Below, in pieces: positions 1-8,378 of a stretch of 64,000 nucleotides of DNA; within the stretch, counting starts at the first letter, position 1; each line of letters opens with the position of its first letter. The notes below the pieces were generated by a model. It was not told the DNA's origin, did no database searches, and saw only the letters and a list, made by a program, of their open reading frames with translations. Source of the stretch: DATEBA01 sp035288045 (lineage in GTDB: Bacteria > Actinomycetota > UBA4738 > HRBIN12). Both the position numbers and the translations under genes were made by a program. Where the stretch lies: assembly GCA_035288045.1 (NCBI GenBank), contig DATEBA010000005.1:55715-119714 (forward strand). Reading direction: 5' to 3'.

Positions 1-856
1 TCGCGCCGAGCGACGCCACAAGCATCAGCGTGGCGAGCGCGTTCAGCGCGGGACTGGGCGCCAGGCGCGCCGTAGAGTAGATCTTGATCGGCACCGTCAC
101 GCAATCCTCGACGCACAGGAACGCGCTGATCACGAAGTCGTCGATCGTGATCGCGAAGACGATCATCGCCGCGGCGAATATCGCCGGCAGGAGCAGAGGG
201 AAGAGGACCCGGAAGAGCGCCTGTGCTGGGGAGGCGCCGAGGTCCATCGCAGCTTCCTCGTATTCCTTCCCGATCGCGAAGAGACGCCCTCGGACGACGA
301 TCACCACATAGGAGATGGAGAAGGTGACAAGCCCGAGGGTCATTGCGGACCAGGGGAGCCAGGGCCTGCCGAAGGGCACCGCCTTGTAGAGGTTGTCGAA
401 GACGAGGAACAGCGAGACGCCCATCACGATCTCGGGCGTCACCAGGGGGAACAGCATAAGGAAGTTGGCCGGCCCGGAGCCTCGCCCGCGCCACCGGGCG
501 AGCCCGAGGGCGAGCGCCACGCCGATCGGGGTCGCGACGACCATGACCCATCCGGCGAGCTGGAGGCTATGGACGAGGGCCTGGAAGAGCGACTCGTCGT
601 GGAAGACCGAGAGCTCAGGATCCTGCGTGTACCAACGGAGCCCGAAACCCTGGAACGTGCTCCGGGACCTTCCCGTGTTGAACCCGATCCGGACGGCTAT
701 CAGGACGGGAACGATGGACCAGGCCATGTAGAGCCACGTCCAGGCGACGAGCGCCCGCGGCTTGCCCCATGGGTTGCGGAGCCAGTCCCCGAAGCGCCCG
801 GCGAGGGACGACCCCCGCGACGTGGGAGCCGGGAGCGCGGGGGCCTCGGCGCTCAC
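1..856 (-). CDS. potC: ABC transporter permease, PotC-like (3' end beyond window)
   Basis: Second inner-membrane permease of a spermidine/putrescine-type ABC importer. It starts at a GTG whose last two bases form the TGA of potB (GTGA overlap), so the two are translationally coupled. About 285 codons are visible with no stop; E. coli PotC is about 264 residues, so only a short C-terminus should be missing. Several hydrophobic segments are present, and the cytoplasmic EAA loop (EAAMDLGASPAQALFRVLFP) that contacts the ATPase lies near 215-270 of the window. Co-oriented with potB and potD. No ATP-binding subunit is seen in the window; it may lie beyond the left edge. Substrate could be a polyamine, opine or related amine. 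Confidence 0.88.
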   Translation of the reverse strand, partial: MSAEAPALPAPTSRGSSLAGRFGDWLRNPWGKPRALVAWTWLYMAWSIVPVLIAVRIGFNTGRSRSTFQGFGLRWYTQDPELSVFHDESLFQALVHSLQLAGWVMVVATPIGVALALGLARWRGRGSGPANFLMLFPLVTPEIVMGVSLFLVFDNLYKAVPFGRPWLPWSAMTLGLVTFSISYVVIVVRGRLFAIGKEYEEAAMDLGASPAQALFRVLFPLLLPAIFAAAMIVFAITIDDFVISAFLCVEDCVTVPIKIYSTARLAPSPALNALATLMLVASLGA

Positions 857-1785
857 TGCCGGGCCTCCCTCGCCGCCCGCGCCACGCTGAAGAGGTAGTA
901 GAGCATCAGTACGGCGACGAACATCGAGAGCATGAGGGTGATCGAGGCTCCCGTCGGGCCGCCGGCGCGCGTGTGGATGAAGCGGTTGATCATGTTCCCG
1001 ATCATGCTGGTGTTGGGGCTCCCCGAGAGCAGGTCGGGCGTGTAGTAGTCCCCGAACATAGGCAGCATGATGATCACCGTTCCGGCGAGGATCCCCTGCT
1101 TGGATAGCGGCAGCGTGACGCGCAGGAACGTCTTCGCCGGGCTCGCGCCGAGATCCCGCGACGCCTCCAGCTGGCTCTTGTCGATGCGGTCGAGCGCCGC
1201 GTACATCGGCAGGATGAAGAACGGGATGTATCCGTATGCCAGGCCGAGGACTACCGTTACGGAATCGCCGGCCAGCCAGTTCCGCGGAGCGGGGAGGATG
1301 TTGAGGAACGTGAAGAGCTTGTTCACGTACCCGTCCTCCAGGAGGAGGTTCACCCACGCCAGCATCCGCATCAGATAGCTCATCCAGAAGGGCGCGATGA
1401 GGAGGACAAGGAGGAGCACCCTACGCTTCCCGGCGTGCCGGGCGATGTAGTAGGCGACCGGGTACCCCATGACCATGCACAGGGCCGTCGCCGTGAAGAC
1501 GTACTCGATCGTCCGGATGAACACCGGTTGCAGCGGCACCATGCCGGCCGCCGGGTTGCCGGTGAAGCTCTTCAGGATGTTGCCGAGCGTCTCCGGGTCC
1601 CAGGCGGTGGGCAGCCACGCGGGCTCCGGCTGTCCGAAGATCGGGTCCAGCCCGCCCATAGCCACGGCGGCGATCGCGTAGAACGGAAGCAGAAACAGCA
1701 GGACGAGCCACAGCAATCCGGGGGCGGCGAAGACGGGCCAGTACCATCGCCGCTGGCCCACGACCCCCAACTCGCCAGAAGGCAT
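853..1785 (-). CDS. potB: ABC transporter permease, PotB-like
   Basis: First permease of the polyamine-type importer, 310 residues. An N-terminal membrane helix lies at about 17-43. Further helices follow a long periplasmic segment (about 45-90). The EAA loop is at about 207-232 (LEASRDLGASPAKTFLRVTLP). ATG start is preceded by a GAGGAG ribosome site at a good distance. The stop overlaps the potC start. The gene lies 70 bp after potD, and a strong hairpin sits in that gap. It would form the channel with PotC for substrate delivered by the PotD-like lipoprotein. Family assignment is firm; polyamine specificity is inferred. Confidence 0.88.
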   Translation of the reverse strand: MPSGELGVVGQRRWYWPVFAAPGLLWLVLLFLLPFYAIAAVAMGGLDPIFGQPEPAWLPTAWDPETLGNILKSFTGNPAAGMVPLQPVFIRTIEYVFTATALCMVMGYPVAYYIARHAGKRRVLLLVLLIAPFWMSYLMRMLAWVNLLLEDGYVNKLFTFLNILPAPRNWLAGDSVTVVLGLAYGYIPFFILPMYAALDRIDKSQLEASRDLGASPAKTFLRVTLPLSKQGILAGTVIIMLPMFGDYYTPDLLSGSPNTSMIGNMINRFIHTRAGGPTGASITLMLSMFVAVLMLYYLFSVARAAREARQ

Positions 1786-1804
1786 GCCACTCGCTCCTCA
1801 TCGA

Positions 1805-1833
1805 GAGGCCCCGCCCGTGTAGGGCGGGGCCTC
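1805..1833 (-). terminator. Perfect 12-bp hairpin between potD and potB
   Basis: Arms GAGGCCCCGCCC (1805-1816) and GGGCGGGGCCTC (1822-1833) are exact complements around a 5-base loop. It follows the potD stop and precedes the potB ribosome site. There is no T-run, so it is more likely a partial terminator or mRNA-stabilising stem that keeps the binding protein above the permeases, a common arrangement in ABC import operons. Confidence 0.55.
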
Positions 1834-1855
1834 GTAGGCCCGTCGGTTCCCGAGC

Positions 1856-3187
1856 TTAGCCGCCCGCCGTCACCGTCGCGAACGCGTTCTGCCACAACAG
1901 GTCCGTCTCCGCGGGGAGGGCCAGGTGCCGCTTGCCGATGTCGAAGTCCGCTTCCGTCACGATGGTCTCCGGCATCGACTCGAGGACGTAGCCGTCTATC
2001 CACCCCTTCGAAGCGTCGAACGGGCCCTTCCAAGGCCCGAGCAGATCGTCGGGGTTCAGCTGCGTCTGCGCCGGCTGGTAGCCCACCCAGCTGAAGTTCT
2101 TCATCGCCACCTTGAAGTCGCAGTAGTAGTTCAAGAAGGCGTGCGCTAGAACCGGGTTCTGCGCGTTCTTGGGGATCGCGAGGCAGTCGTTGCCCACGGT
2201 TCCCAGGCCGAACGCGCTCCGCGCAGGCCAGAAGTACTGCAGGAAGTGCGGATCGGTGCCCGTCTTGATGTAGTAGGGCGTTGCGACCATGTCGCCGGAC
2301 CACGCCTCGTGAAGGCCGAAGACGCCCTCGGGCATCTTCGCGTAGGCGCCGTCGATCGTGTACCGCACGTCGAGGGCCGTGAGCTCCTGGAGCAGCGCGC
2401 CGGCAGCCTCGATCGCCGCGCCGTCTCCCGTGTTCACGTCGTCCACGCCGTTGCGGAACAGCCCGACCGTGAGCGCCTCGCGGTAGTCGTCGTAGAGGCC
2501 GATGATGCCCGCGTTGGCCGCGTCCCAGAACGGGGCCCAGGGGTCATCCATCGCCGCGAAGTCGTCGACCGACAGGTCCACCATGTCGGTCCGCCAGCCG
2601 ATCCCGGTGTGATATACGGTGTAGGGCACCGTGTACTGCGAGCGACCGTCGTAGAAGGGGTCGGCGAGCTGCGGCCACACGTTGGAGAGGTTCGGGATGT
2701 AGTCGTGGTTCAGGGGCTGGATTATCTTCTTCGCGACCAGACCCGGCACCACGTCGATCGTCGGGAAGAAGACGTCGAACTGCGCCTCTCCAGTCTCGAT
2801 CTTGGAGATCGCCTCCTCCATGTTGTAGAAGGTCTCGTACTCCCACCCGACGTTGTACTCTTCGGCGAAGTCCTCGAGAACGCGCTTCCAGAAGTAGTCC
2901 TGCCAGTTGAAGATCTTGAGCGTCGCTCCCTCTCTCGCCTCGACCTCGAGGTCCGATTGGATCGGAGGGTTGTCGTCGAAGACCTGGAGCTCGACCGGAC
3001 TGTCGGGCGTGCCGATCCGGAGCTCGGGTTCCTCCCCATCTCCCGTGCCCGGGCCCGCGTCCTCCTTGCACGCTGCGAGGAGCGCGGCCATCGTCGGCAG
3101 CGCGGTCGCCCCGGCCGCTGTCCGACGAAGGAAATCCCGCCGGCTCATGTGCAGACGCGACCACCGCTCGGCTGGGTGTCTCAGCAT
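1856..3187 (-). CDS. potD: Extracellular solute-binding lipoprotein, PotD-like
   Basis: Substrate-binding protein of the PotB/PotC importer, about 443 residues. The ATG at 3187 is chosen because GAAGGAGGGGG lies directly upstream; a longer reading adds 15 residues without a ribosome site. The N-terminus carries a twin-arginine motif (SRRDFL, 15-20), a hydrophobic stretch and a lipobox LLAAC with Cys40. It should therefore be exported folded and lipid-anchored outside the membrane. The body matches the spermidine/putrescine-binding family (for example NWQDYFWKRVLEDFAEEYN). Length is above E. coli PotD (348), mostly through the N-terminal extension and linker. Ligand is not determinable from sequence. 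Confidence 0.88.
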   Translation of the reverse strand: MLRHPAERWSRLHMSRRDFLRRTAAGATALPTMAALLAACKEDAGPGTGDGEEPELRIGTPDSPVELQVFDDNPPIQSDLEVEAREGATLKIFNWQDYFWKRVLEDFAEEYNVGWEYETFYNMEEAISKIETGEAQFDVFFPTIDVVPGLVAKKIIQPLNHDYIPNLSNVWPQLADPFYDGRSQYTVPYTVYHTGIGWRTDMVDLSVDDFAAMDDPWAPFWDAANAGIIGLYDDYREALTVGLFRNGVDDVNTGDGAAIEAAGALLQELTALDVRYTIDGAYAKMPEGVFGLHEAWSGDMVATPYYIKTGTDPHFLQYFWPARSAFGLGTVGNDCLAIPKNAQNPVLAHAFLNYYCDFKVAMKNFSWVGYQPAQTQLNPDDLLGPWKGPFDASKGWIDGYVLESMPETIVTEADFDIGKRHLALPAETDLLWQNAFATVTAGG

Positions 3188-3222
3188 GCCCCCTCCTTCA
3201 TTTGAGCGCCGATTCAAAGGGC

Positions 3223-3251
3223 TAGCTATCACAGGCTAGGAGCCCGTGCAA
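3223..3251 (-). promoter_or_regulatory. Candidate promoter of potDBC
   Basis: On the minus strand TTGCAC (3251-3246) is followed 17 bases later by TAGCTA (3228-3223), 36 bases before the potD start. A 5-bp inverted repeat CTAGC-N8-GCTAG (3222-3239) overlaps the -10 and could be a repressor site. Judged by eye only. Confidence 0.4.
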
Positions 3252-3319
3252 GCCCACCGTCTTTGGATACGTGTGTCGGGGCCTCCGCGGTTGGCCCTCT
3301 GAGACCGGGGGTTGCGCCG

Positions 3320-3350
3320 TTGAACCACGCTTTTGACCCGCGTGTATCAT
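3320..3350 (+). promoter_or_regulatory. Candidate promoter of the hydratase/acyl-CoA synthetase operon
   Basis: TTGAAC (3320-3325) and TATCAT (3345-3350) are separated by 19 bases, slightly long for a sigma-70 type promoter. The -10 lies 33 bases before the start codon at 3383, ahead of the GGAGGA ribosome site. It diverges from the potD promoter. Confidence 0.35.
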
Positions 3351-3382
3351 GCAGCGGCCGCGAGCCACCGGAGGAATCCCCT

Positions 3383-4213
3383 ATGAGCGAGCAGGAAGGG
3401 CCCGTACTCCTGGTCGAGGACATCGGACCGGTACGCCGGCTCACGATGAATCGCCCCAAGTCCCTGAACGCCCTCAACGCCGAGCTCATGGAAGCCATGT
3501 CCCGAGCCCTGGCCGAGGCCGCCCGGGACGACTCGGTGACCGTCCTCGTCTTGCGCGGCGCCGGGCGCGCGTTCTGCGCCGGCTACGACCTCACAGAGGA
3601 CGCCGGTTCGGGGGCTATGGACTCCGCCGCCTGGGAGCGCGAGCTCCGGCACTCGACCGAGGCGATGCTCGAGTTCCTCGATCATCCGAAGCCGACGATC
3701 GCGCAGGTCCACAGCTACTGTCTCGCCGGCGGCACCGACCTCATGCTCGCGTGCGACCTCGCGGTTGCGGCGGACGACTCCTACTTCGGCTACGTCGACA
3801 TCCGGTTCGGCTCCGGCGTCGTCTCGATGTTCCTGCCGTGGGTGGTCGGAGTGCGCAAGGCCAAGGAGCTGCTCTTCACGGGGGAGGACCGGATCCCGGC
3901 CGACGAGGCGCTCCGGATCGGCCTCGTGAACCGCGTCGTGGCGCGCGACGATCTCGACGCGGCGACGCTGTCCCTCGCGGAGGAGATCGCCAAGAACGAG
4001 TCGTTCGTCGTGCAGATGTCCAAGCGCGCGGCGAACCGCGTGTGGGACGTCGCAGGGTTCCGGGCTGCGATGGACGCCAACACCGAGCTCGACACGATCA
4101 TCGAGACGGCGAACCTTCCGCAGCGCGACGAGTTCCGGCGGATCACCCAGGAGGAGGGGCTCAAGGCGGCGATCGCGTGGCGAGACGCGCGCTACCGCGG
4201 CGGGAGCCCATGA
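3383..4213 (+). CDS. Enoyl-CoA hydratase/isomerase family protein with Asp at both catalytic Glu positions
   Basis: Crotonase-fold protein of 276 residues. ATG at 3383 follows GGAGGA; an upstream in-frame ATG has no ribosome site. The oxyanion-hole segments are recognisable: AFCAGYDL (63-70) and AGGTDLMLACD (115-125). Against rat mitochondrial hydratase, Glu144 corresponds to Asp119 and Glu164 to Asp139, so both catalytic carboxylates are one carbon shorter. It may still hydrate enoyl-CoA, or act as an isomerase or other crotonase-type enzyme. The stop overlaps the next gene's start (ATGA), coupling it to an ADP-forming acyl-CoA synthetase, which supports a role in acyl-CoA metabolism. Confidence 0.85.
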   Translation: MSEQEGPVLLVEDIGPVRRLTMNRPKSLNALNAELMEAMSRALAEAARDDSVTVLVLRGAGRAFCAGYDLTEDAGSGAMDSAAWERELRHSTEAMLEFLDHPKPTIAQVHSYCLAGGTDLMLACDLAVAADDSYFGYVDIRFGSGVVSMFLPWVVGVRKAKELLFTGEDRIPADEALRIGLVNRVVARDDLDAATLSLAEEIAKNESFVVQMSKRAANRVWDVAGFRAAMDANTELDTIIETANLPQRDEFRRITQEEGLKAAIAWRDARYRGGSP

Positions 4214-6303
4214 ACCTCGAGCCGCTCCTTGCTCCTCGATCCATCGCGATCATCGGTGCTTCGGAGAAACCAGACTCCTGGGCACCGGAGATCTATCGGA
4301 GCCTCATGCACCTCGGCTACGGCGGCGAGCTCTACCCGATCAACCCGAAGTACGAGGAGGTCTGGGGCAGACCCTGCCACGCTTCGATCCTGGAGGTTCC
4401 CGCGAAGGTCGACCTCGTTGTGGTCGTCGTCCCGGCGCGCGTGGCGGTGCGGATGGTCGACGACTGCGGCAGGGCCGGCGCGCGCGGCGTCATGGTCGTG
4501 TCGAGCGGCTTCGCCGAAGCCGGCGAGGAGGGGAGGGAGCTACAGGCTGAGCTCCGGGCGACTGCGATGAGGCACCGGCTCCCGGTTCTCGGGCCCAACG
4601 TCGAGGGGTTCGTGAACTACGTGGAGCGCGTGGCGCCATACGGAACGACGCCGCCCCCCGAGCCGGTCCCGGGCGGGATCAGCGTGATCTCGCAGAGCGG
4701 CACCGTTGCCTGGACGATGAACCAGATGGCGTCGGACCGGGGCGTGGGCCTCCGGATCATCCTCGGCGTGGGCAACGAGGCCGTGGTTGGCCTCGGCGAT
4801 ATGTTCGAGTGGGCGGCCGCCGACCGTCACACGAAGATCGTCGCGAGCTACCTCGAGACGATGCGCGACGTCGAGGGCATGGGTCGCGGGCTGGATGCGC
4901 TCAGAAGGGCCGCCAAGCCGGTGCTGATCTGTGCTCCCGTTGGCCGGAGCGAGGCGGCGCGCCGCTCGATCGTCGCTCACACCGGCGCGCTGGCGGGGAA
5001 CACCGGACTCCGCGACGCGTGGCTGCGCGGTTTGGGCGTGATCCTCGTGAACGACCCGGTGGAGATGTTCGAGGCGGCGGTGCTTCTGTCGTACCACCGC
5101 AAGCTCCGGGCCACCGGCGTCGCCGCGGCGCTGCAGTCGGGAGGCGCCTGCACGCTGTTCGCCGAGGCCGCGGGAGCGGCGGGGCTGGAGCTGCCCGAGT
5201 TCGCGACCTCGACCAAGCGCAAGCTGAGGAAGGCCCTGCCGCACTTCGCCAGCCAGAACAACCCGCTCGACGTGACCGGCCAGGCGGCCGTCGAGACCGA
5301 CATGTACGTGGGTGCGCTCGAGGCTCTCGCGACCGACCCGAAGGTCGGCTTCGTCGGCTTCGATGCGTTCCCGCCGCGCCTCGAGGACGAGGGCGTTTGG
5401 GCCGAGCCGGTGCTGAAGCGTGTCCGCGAGCTCCAGAAGGAGACCGGAGTCGTCTTTGCCTCGGTTGCGATGAGCTCGCTCTCCTACACGAGGGCGGCCA
5501 AGGACTTCGTGGACGATGCCGGGTTCCCATTCATCCAGGGGCACCGCGCGTCTGCCGGCGCGATCCGAGCGCTCGTCGAGCTGCAGGGGACGAAGGCGCG
5601 GGCGACGCGGCAGGTTCCGGCGCACGCGAACCGCGGGAGGGCCATGCGTGTGCTGTCGGGGCTGTCTGGCACGCTCGACGAGGCCCAGGCGGCGAGGCTC
5701 CTCGAGCTCTACGGTGTGCCGCGGCCGGAGGAGCGGGTCGTCGATACCCCGGAGAGAGCTTCGGCCGCGGCACGCGCGATCGGCTTCCCCGTCGCGATCA
5801 AGGCGGTCGCGCCCGAGCTGCCGCACAAGGCGAAGCTCGGTGGGGTGCGGCTCGCGATCGGGTCCCCGGCCGACGCCGAGCTCGCGGCGGCCGATGTGTT
5901 TCGGATCGCGCGACACGCCGGCGCGCGGAGGCCGCAGGTGATTGTCCAGCGGATGGTCGACGGGGCCGAGATACTCCTCGGGGCGGTCGTCGACGAGCGG
6001 TTCGGGGCTTGCGTGACCATCCGGCCGGGCGGCGCGCTCGCGGAGGCCGGCGGGGCCACGTTCGTCCGCGCCCCGCTCACCGCCGCGCAGTCGCTCGCCT
6101 ACGTCGACGAGCAGGGCGATCGCTGCCGGTTGGACCCGGCTCGCCACGACGTGCGGGCGGTCGCCAAGGCGGTCGAGGCGATCGCGCGGGCGGCGCACGA
6201 CCTGCGCGGGCGGCTCGCATCGCTCGAGGCGAACCCGCTCATCGTGATGCACAAGGGGGCCGTTGCCGTGGACGCGTTAGCGGAAGCACGGCCGTCCGCG
6301 TGA
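4210..6303 (+). CDS. ADP-forming acyl-CoA synthetase (fused alpha-beta), copy 1
   Basis: Acetate--CoA ligase (ADP-forming) family, which interconverts acyl-CoA + ADP + phosphate with acid + ATP + CoA. 697 residues, the usual length for fused proteins. The CoA-binding Rossmann domain begins IAIIGASEK (12-20). SQSGT is at 161-165. The phosphohistidine loop AHTGALAG places the phosphorylated His at 257. The C-terminal ATP-grasp half spans about 480-697, with IKAVAPELPHKAKLGGV for nucleotide binding. The reading frame extends upstream as an open shadow of the hydratase gene; the ATG at 4210 (ATGA overlap) is the natural start. A paralog lies at 27580. Acyl specificity is unknown. Confidence 0.9.
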   Translation: MNLEPLLAPRSIAIIGASEKPDSWAPEIYRSLMHLGYGGELYPINPKYEEVWGRPCHASILEVPAKVDLVVVVVPARVAVRMVDDCGRAGARGVMVVSSGFAEAGEEGRELQAELRATAMRHRLPVLGPNVEGFVNYVERVAPYGTTPPPEPVPGGISVISQSGTVAWTMNQMASDRGVGLRIILGVGNEAVVGLGDMFEWAAADRHTKIVASYLETMRDVEGMGRGLDALRRAAKPVLICAPVGRSEAARRSIVAHTGALAGNTGLRDAWLRGLGVILVNDPVEMFEAAVLLSYHRKLRATGVAAALQSGGACTLFAEAAGAAGLELPEFATSTKRKLRKALPHFASQNNPLDVTGQAAVETDMYVGALEALATDPKVGFVGFDAFPPRLEDEGVWAEPVLKRVRELQKETGVVFASVAMSSLSYTRAAKDFVDDAGFPFIQGHRASAGAIRALVELQGTKARATRQVPAHANRGRAMRVLSGLSGTLDEAQAARLLELYGVPRPEERVVDTPERASAAARAIGFPVAIKAVAPELPHKAKLGGVRLAIGSPADAELAAADVFRIARHAGARRPQVIVQRMVDGAEILLGAVVDERFGACVTIRPGGALAEAGGATFVRAPLTAAQSLAYVDEQGDRCRLDPARHDVRAVAKAVEAIARAAHDLRGRLASLEANPLIVMHKGAVAVDALAEARPSA

Positions 6304-7151
6304 TCTACGGGCTCGCCGCGGCGCTGGGGTGGGGGTTCTCGGACTTCACCGCCGCCGTCGTCTCCCGGAGGATCGGCAGCTTCACCACGGTCGTTGTGTC
6401 GCAGGTCACCTCGGTCGTTCTGCTGCTCGGTCTGGTCGCGGTCGTCGGACCCTCGTTCGACGGGCTCGGTCCAGGGTCGCTCGGCCTGCTGGTGTTGAAC
6501 GGGTTCCTGCTCGCCATCGCCTACGTGATCTTCTACCGGGCGCTTGCGATCGGACCCGTGGGCCTCGTGTCGCCGATCGTGGCTGCCTACGGGGGGGTCG
6601 CCGTGCCACTGGCGATCCTCCTGCTCGACGAGCGGCTCTCCACGCTCCGGTTGGTGGGCACCGCCGTCACCGTCTGCGGGGTCGTTCTCACCTCCACCGA
6701 TGTCCGCAAGCTCTCGGGGGGGCGGCAGTGGAGCGGCACCGGGATCGCGTTCGGCCTCGGCTCGATGGTCCTGTTCGCGGTCGCGACGATCGTCATGGGC
6801 TACACCGTGCGGGAGACCGGATGGATGCAGACGGTGGTCGTCTCGAGGAGCGTCACCGCCGCGCTGCTCGTCGGCGCGGCTTACCTCCGCCGCACCGGCG
6901 TTCGGTCGGCCGGGGTGACGGGTCTTGCCGGCGCCGCGTTCATCGGACTGGCCGACATCACGGGGGTGGGGTTCTACGCGCGCGGGGCGGAGGTTGGCCT
7001 CGTCTCGATCGTCGCCGCCGTTTCGGCGACCTTCATCCTGATCCCGGTGATCGGCGGCGTAGTGCTCCTCGGCGAGCGTCCCGCCCCGAACCAGTCGCTC
7101 GGCGTCGCGATGGTCCTCGCAGGCCTCGTTCTGATCGGCCTCGGGGGCTGA
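6300..7151 (+). CDS. EamA/DMT-family membrane transporter
   Basis: Integral membrane protein of 283 residues with about ten hydrophobic helices arranged as two EamA repeats (roughly 1-135 and 145-283). The family exports metabolites or amino acids, or imports nucleotide sugars or drugs, in an unpredictable way. The GTG start at 6300 overlaps the stop of the acyl-CoA synthetase (GTGA), so it is the third gene of that operon. The characteristic end of repeat 1 (PLAILLLDERLSTLRLVGT) and of repeat 2 (VVLLGERPAPNQSLGVAMVLAG) are both clear. It may export a product of the upstream enzymes; the substrate cannot be predicted. Confidence 0.85.
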   Translation: MIYGLAAALGWGFSDFTAAVVSRRIGSFTTVVVSQVTSVVLLLGLVAVVGPSFDGLGPGSLGLLVLNGFLLAIAYVIFYRALAIGPVGLVSPIVAAYGGVAVPLAILLLDERLSTLRLVGTAVTVCGVVLTSTDVRKLSGGRQWSGTGIAFGLGSMVLFAVATIVMGYTVRETGWMQTVVVSRSVTAALLVGAAYLRRTGVRSAGVTGLAGAAFIGLADITGVGFYARGAEVGLVSIVAAVSATFILIPVIGGVVLLGERPAPNQSLGVAMVLAGLVLIGLGG

Positions 7152-7178
7152 CTGGCCGTCTGTGCCCGGGGGTACTAT
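7149..7178 (+). promoter_or_regulatory. Candidate promoter of the CBS-domain gene
   Basis: TGACTG (7149-7154), 18 bases, then TACTAT (7173-7178). It lies at the end of the EamA gene and 44 bases before the GTG at 7222. If real, it excludes the upstream GTG at 7162 as the translation start because that lies before the -10. Confidence 0.4.
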
Positions 7179-7221
7179 CCGCGAGAGGATCGACGCCGTT
7201 CGAGCGCATCGGGAGGGAATC

Positions 7222-7617
7222 GTGTCCAAAGCACCCGAAACCATCGGCGAGCTCATGACTAGGGATGTGGTGGCGGTTGCTCCGGCCGACACGGTGGAAC
7301 GCGCGCTCCGGGCGATGATCGAGCGGGACATCGGCTCCGTCGTCGTGGCAGAGGGCGGATCCGCGGTCGGGGTCTTCACAGAACGGGATCTCAGCCGCCG
7401 CGTGATAGACGACCCGGAGCTGCTGGGGAGACCCGTGATCGCGGCGATGTCCTCTCCAGTCGTGTCGGTGGGTCCCGACACCGAGGTTGTGGACGCCTTC
7501 GAGCTCATGAACACAAACGGGATCCGTCGGCTGCCCGTCGTGGAGGACGGCCGTCTCGTAGGGATCGTGACCGAGCGCGACCTGTTGCGCTGGGTGGGCC
7601 AGGTGGCGAAGGAGTGA
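7222..7617 (+). CDS. Two-CBS-domain protein
   Basis: Small soluble protein of 131 residues made almost entirely of a tandem CBS (Bateman) pair. CBS1 is at about 5-62 ending in GVFTERDL (50-57). CBS2 is at about 74-128 ending in GIVTERDL (114-121). Such modules bind adenine nucleotides (AMP, ATP, SAM) and act as energy or ligand sensors. The GTG at 7222 is preferred to the GTG at 7162 because GGGAGG lies 5 bases upstream and a -10-like box lies between the two. It ends 4 bases before the nucleotidyltransferase-fold gene and may be co-transcribed with it. The partner protein it controls is unknown. Confidence 0.88.
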   Translation: MSKAPETIGELMTRDVVAVAPADTVERALRAMIERDIGSVVVAEGGSAVGVFTERDLSRRVIDDPELLGRPVIAAMSSPVVSVGPDTEVVDAFELMNTNGIRRLPVVEDGRLVGIVTERDLLRWVGQVAKE

Positions 7618-7621
7618 GGGC

Positions 7622-8371
7622 GTGAGCTCGGCCTCCTTCGATTCCGCGGTCGAGACGGTCCGCGCCGCCGCGGCGCGCGACGTGCCGCTTCGGCTCCTGG
7701 GCGGACAGGCGGTCCGGCTCCTTTGTCCGAACTTCCCGCCTCGCGTGCGCGACGACCAGGACATGGACTTCGCATCGGTGTCGTCGGCGAAGGGGTCCGT
7801 GATGGAGTTCCTTTACGACCTCGGCTTCGTTGGTGACAAGCGCTTCAACACGATGCACGGGCACAAGCAGATGTACTTCACCTCCCCGGGAGGAGGCACG
7901 AGCGTGGACGTGGTCATGGATCAGCTGAACATGTGCCACGTGCTCGACTTCAGGGACAGGATCGATCGGATGCCGTACACGCTTGACGTGACCGACCTCC
8001 TCCTGTCGAAGCTCCAGGTGGTCGAGCAGAACGAGAAGGACGTCCAAGACATCGTCTACCTGCTCTGCGCCCACGAGGTGAGCGAAGGCGACGAGCCCGG
8101 CGCGGTCGGGCTCGCCCGGTTCGGGGAGGTCGTCGGTAACGACTGGGGATGGTGGCGAACCGTCACGGGCAACCTGGATCGGGTCGTCGAGCTGGCCGGC
8201 GGCGAGCTAAGCCGACTGGTGCCAGCCGGCGCCGCCCACGACCCCGTCGTGCAAGGCTCCGCCCTCCGCCGGTTCGCCTACGAGACGCCCAAGAGCCTCA
8301 GGTGGAAGATCCGTTCGAAGGTCGGGGAGCGCGTCCGCTGGTACGAGCTTCCCGAGGAGATAGCGCACTAG
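7622..8371 (+). CDS. Nucleotidyltransferase-fold protein, copy 1
   Basis: Protein of 249 residues with hallmarks of the polymerase-beta-like nucleotidyltransferase superfamily: LLGGQAV (25-31), an acidic cluster DQDMDF (45-50) and a third acidic strand DVVMD (96-100). A helical C-terminal part carries DLLLSKLQVVEQNEKD (125-140) and DWGWWRT (174-180), and ends with ETPKSLRWKI. All of these blocks recur in the protein at 61897. The architecture resembles AbiEii/MNT-like proteins that transfer a nucleotide to RNA, protein or a small molecule. GTG start lies just after the CBS gene. No specific function is known; a metallophosphoesterase and APC permease follow at 10199-12909. Confidence 0.75.
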   Translation: MSSASFDSAVETVRAAAARDVPLRLLGGQAVRLLCPNFPPRVRDDQDMDFASVSSAKGSVMEFLYDLGFVGDKRFNTMHGHKQMYFTSPGGGTSVDVVMDQLNMCHVLDFRDRIDRMPYTLDVTDLLLSKLQVVEQNEKDVQDIVYLLCAHEVSEGDEPGAVGLARFGEVVGNDWGWWRTVTGNLDRVVELAGGELSRLVPAGAAHDPVVQGSALRRFAYETPKSLRWKIRSKVGERVRWYELPEEIAH

Positions 8372-8378
8372 TAGCCCA

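Noticed and set aside
3349..4209. Long open frame extending the ADP-forming synthetase upstream to 984 residues
   Set aside because: It is a +1 shadow of the hydratase gene, arginine-rich with no family motifs; the ATG at 4210 overlaps the hydratase stop.
4540..6252. 570-residue minus-strand open frame opposite the synthetase gene
   Set aside because: Typical high-GC antisense shadow rich in Arg, His and Asp; no motif or ribosome site.
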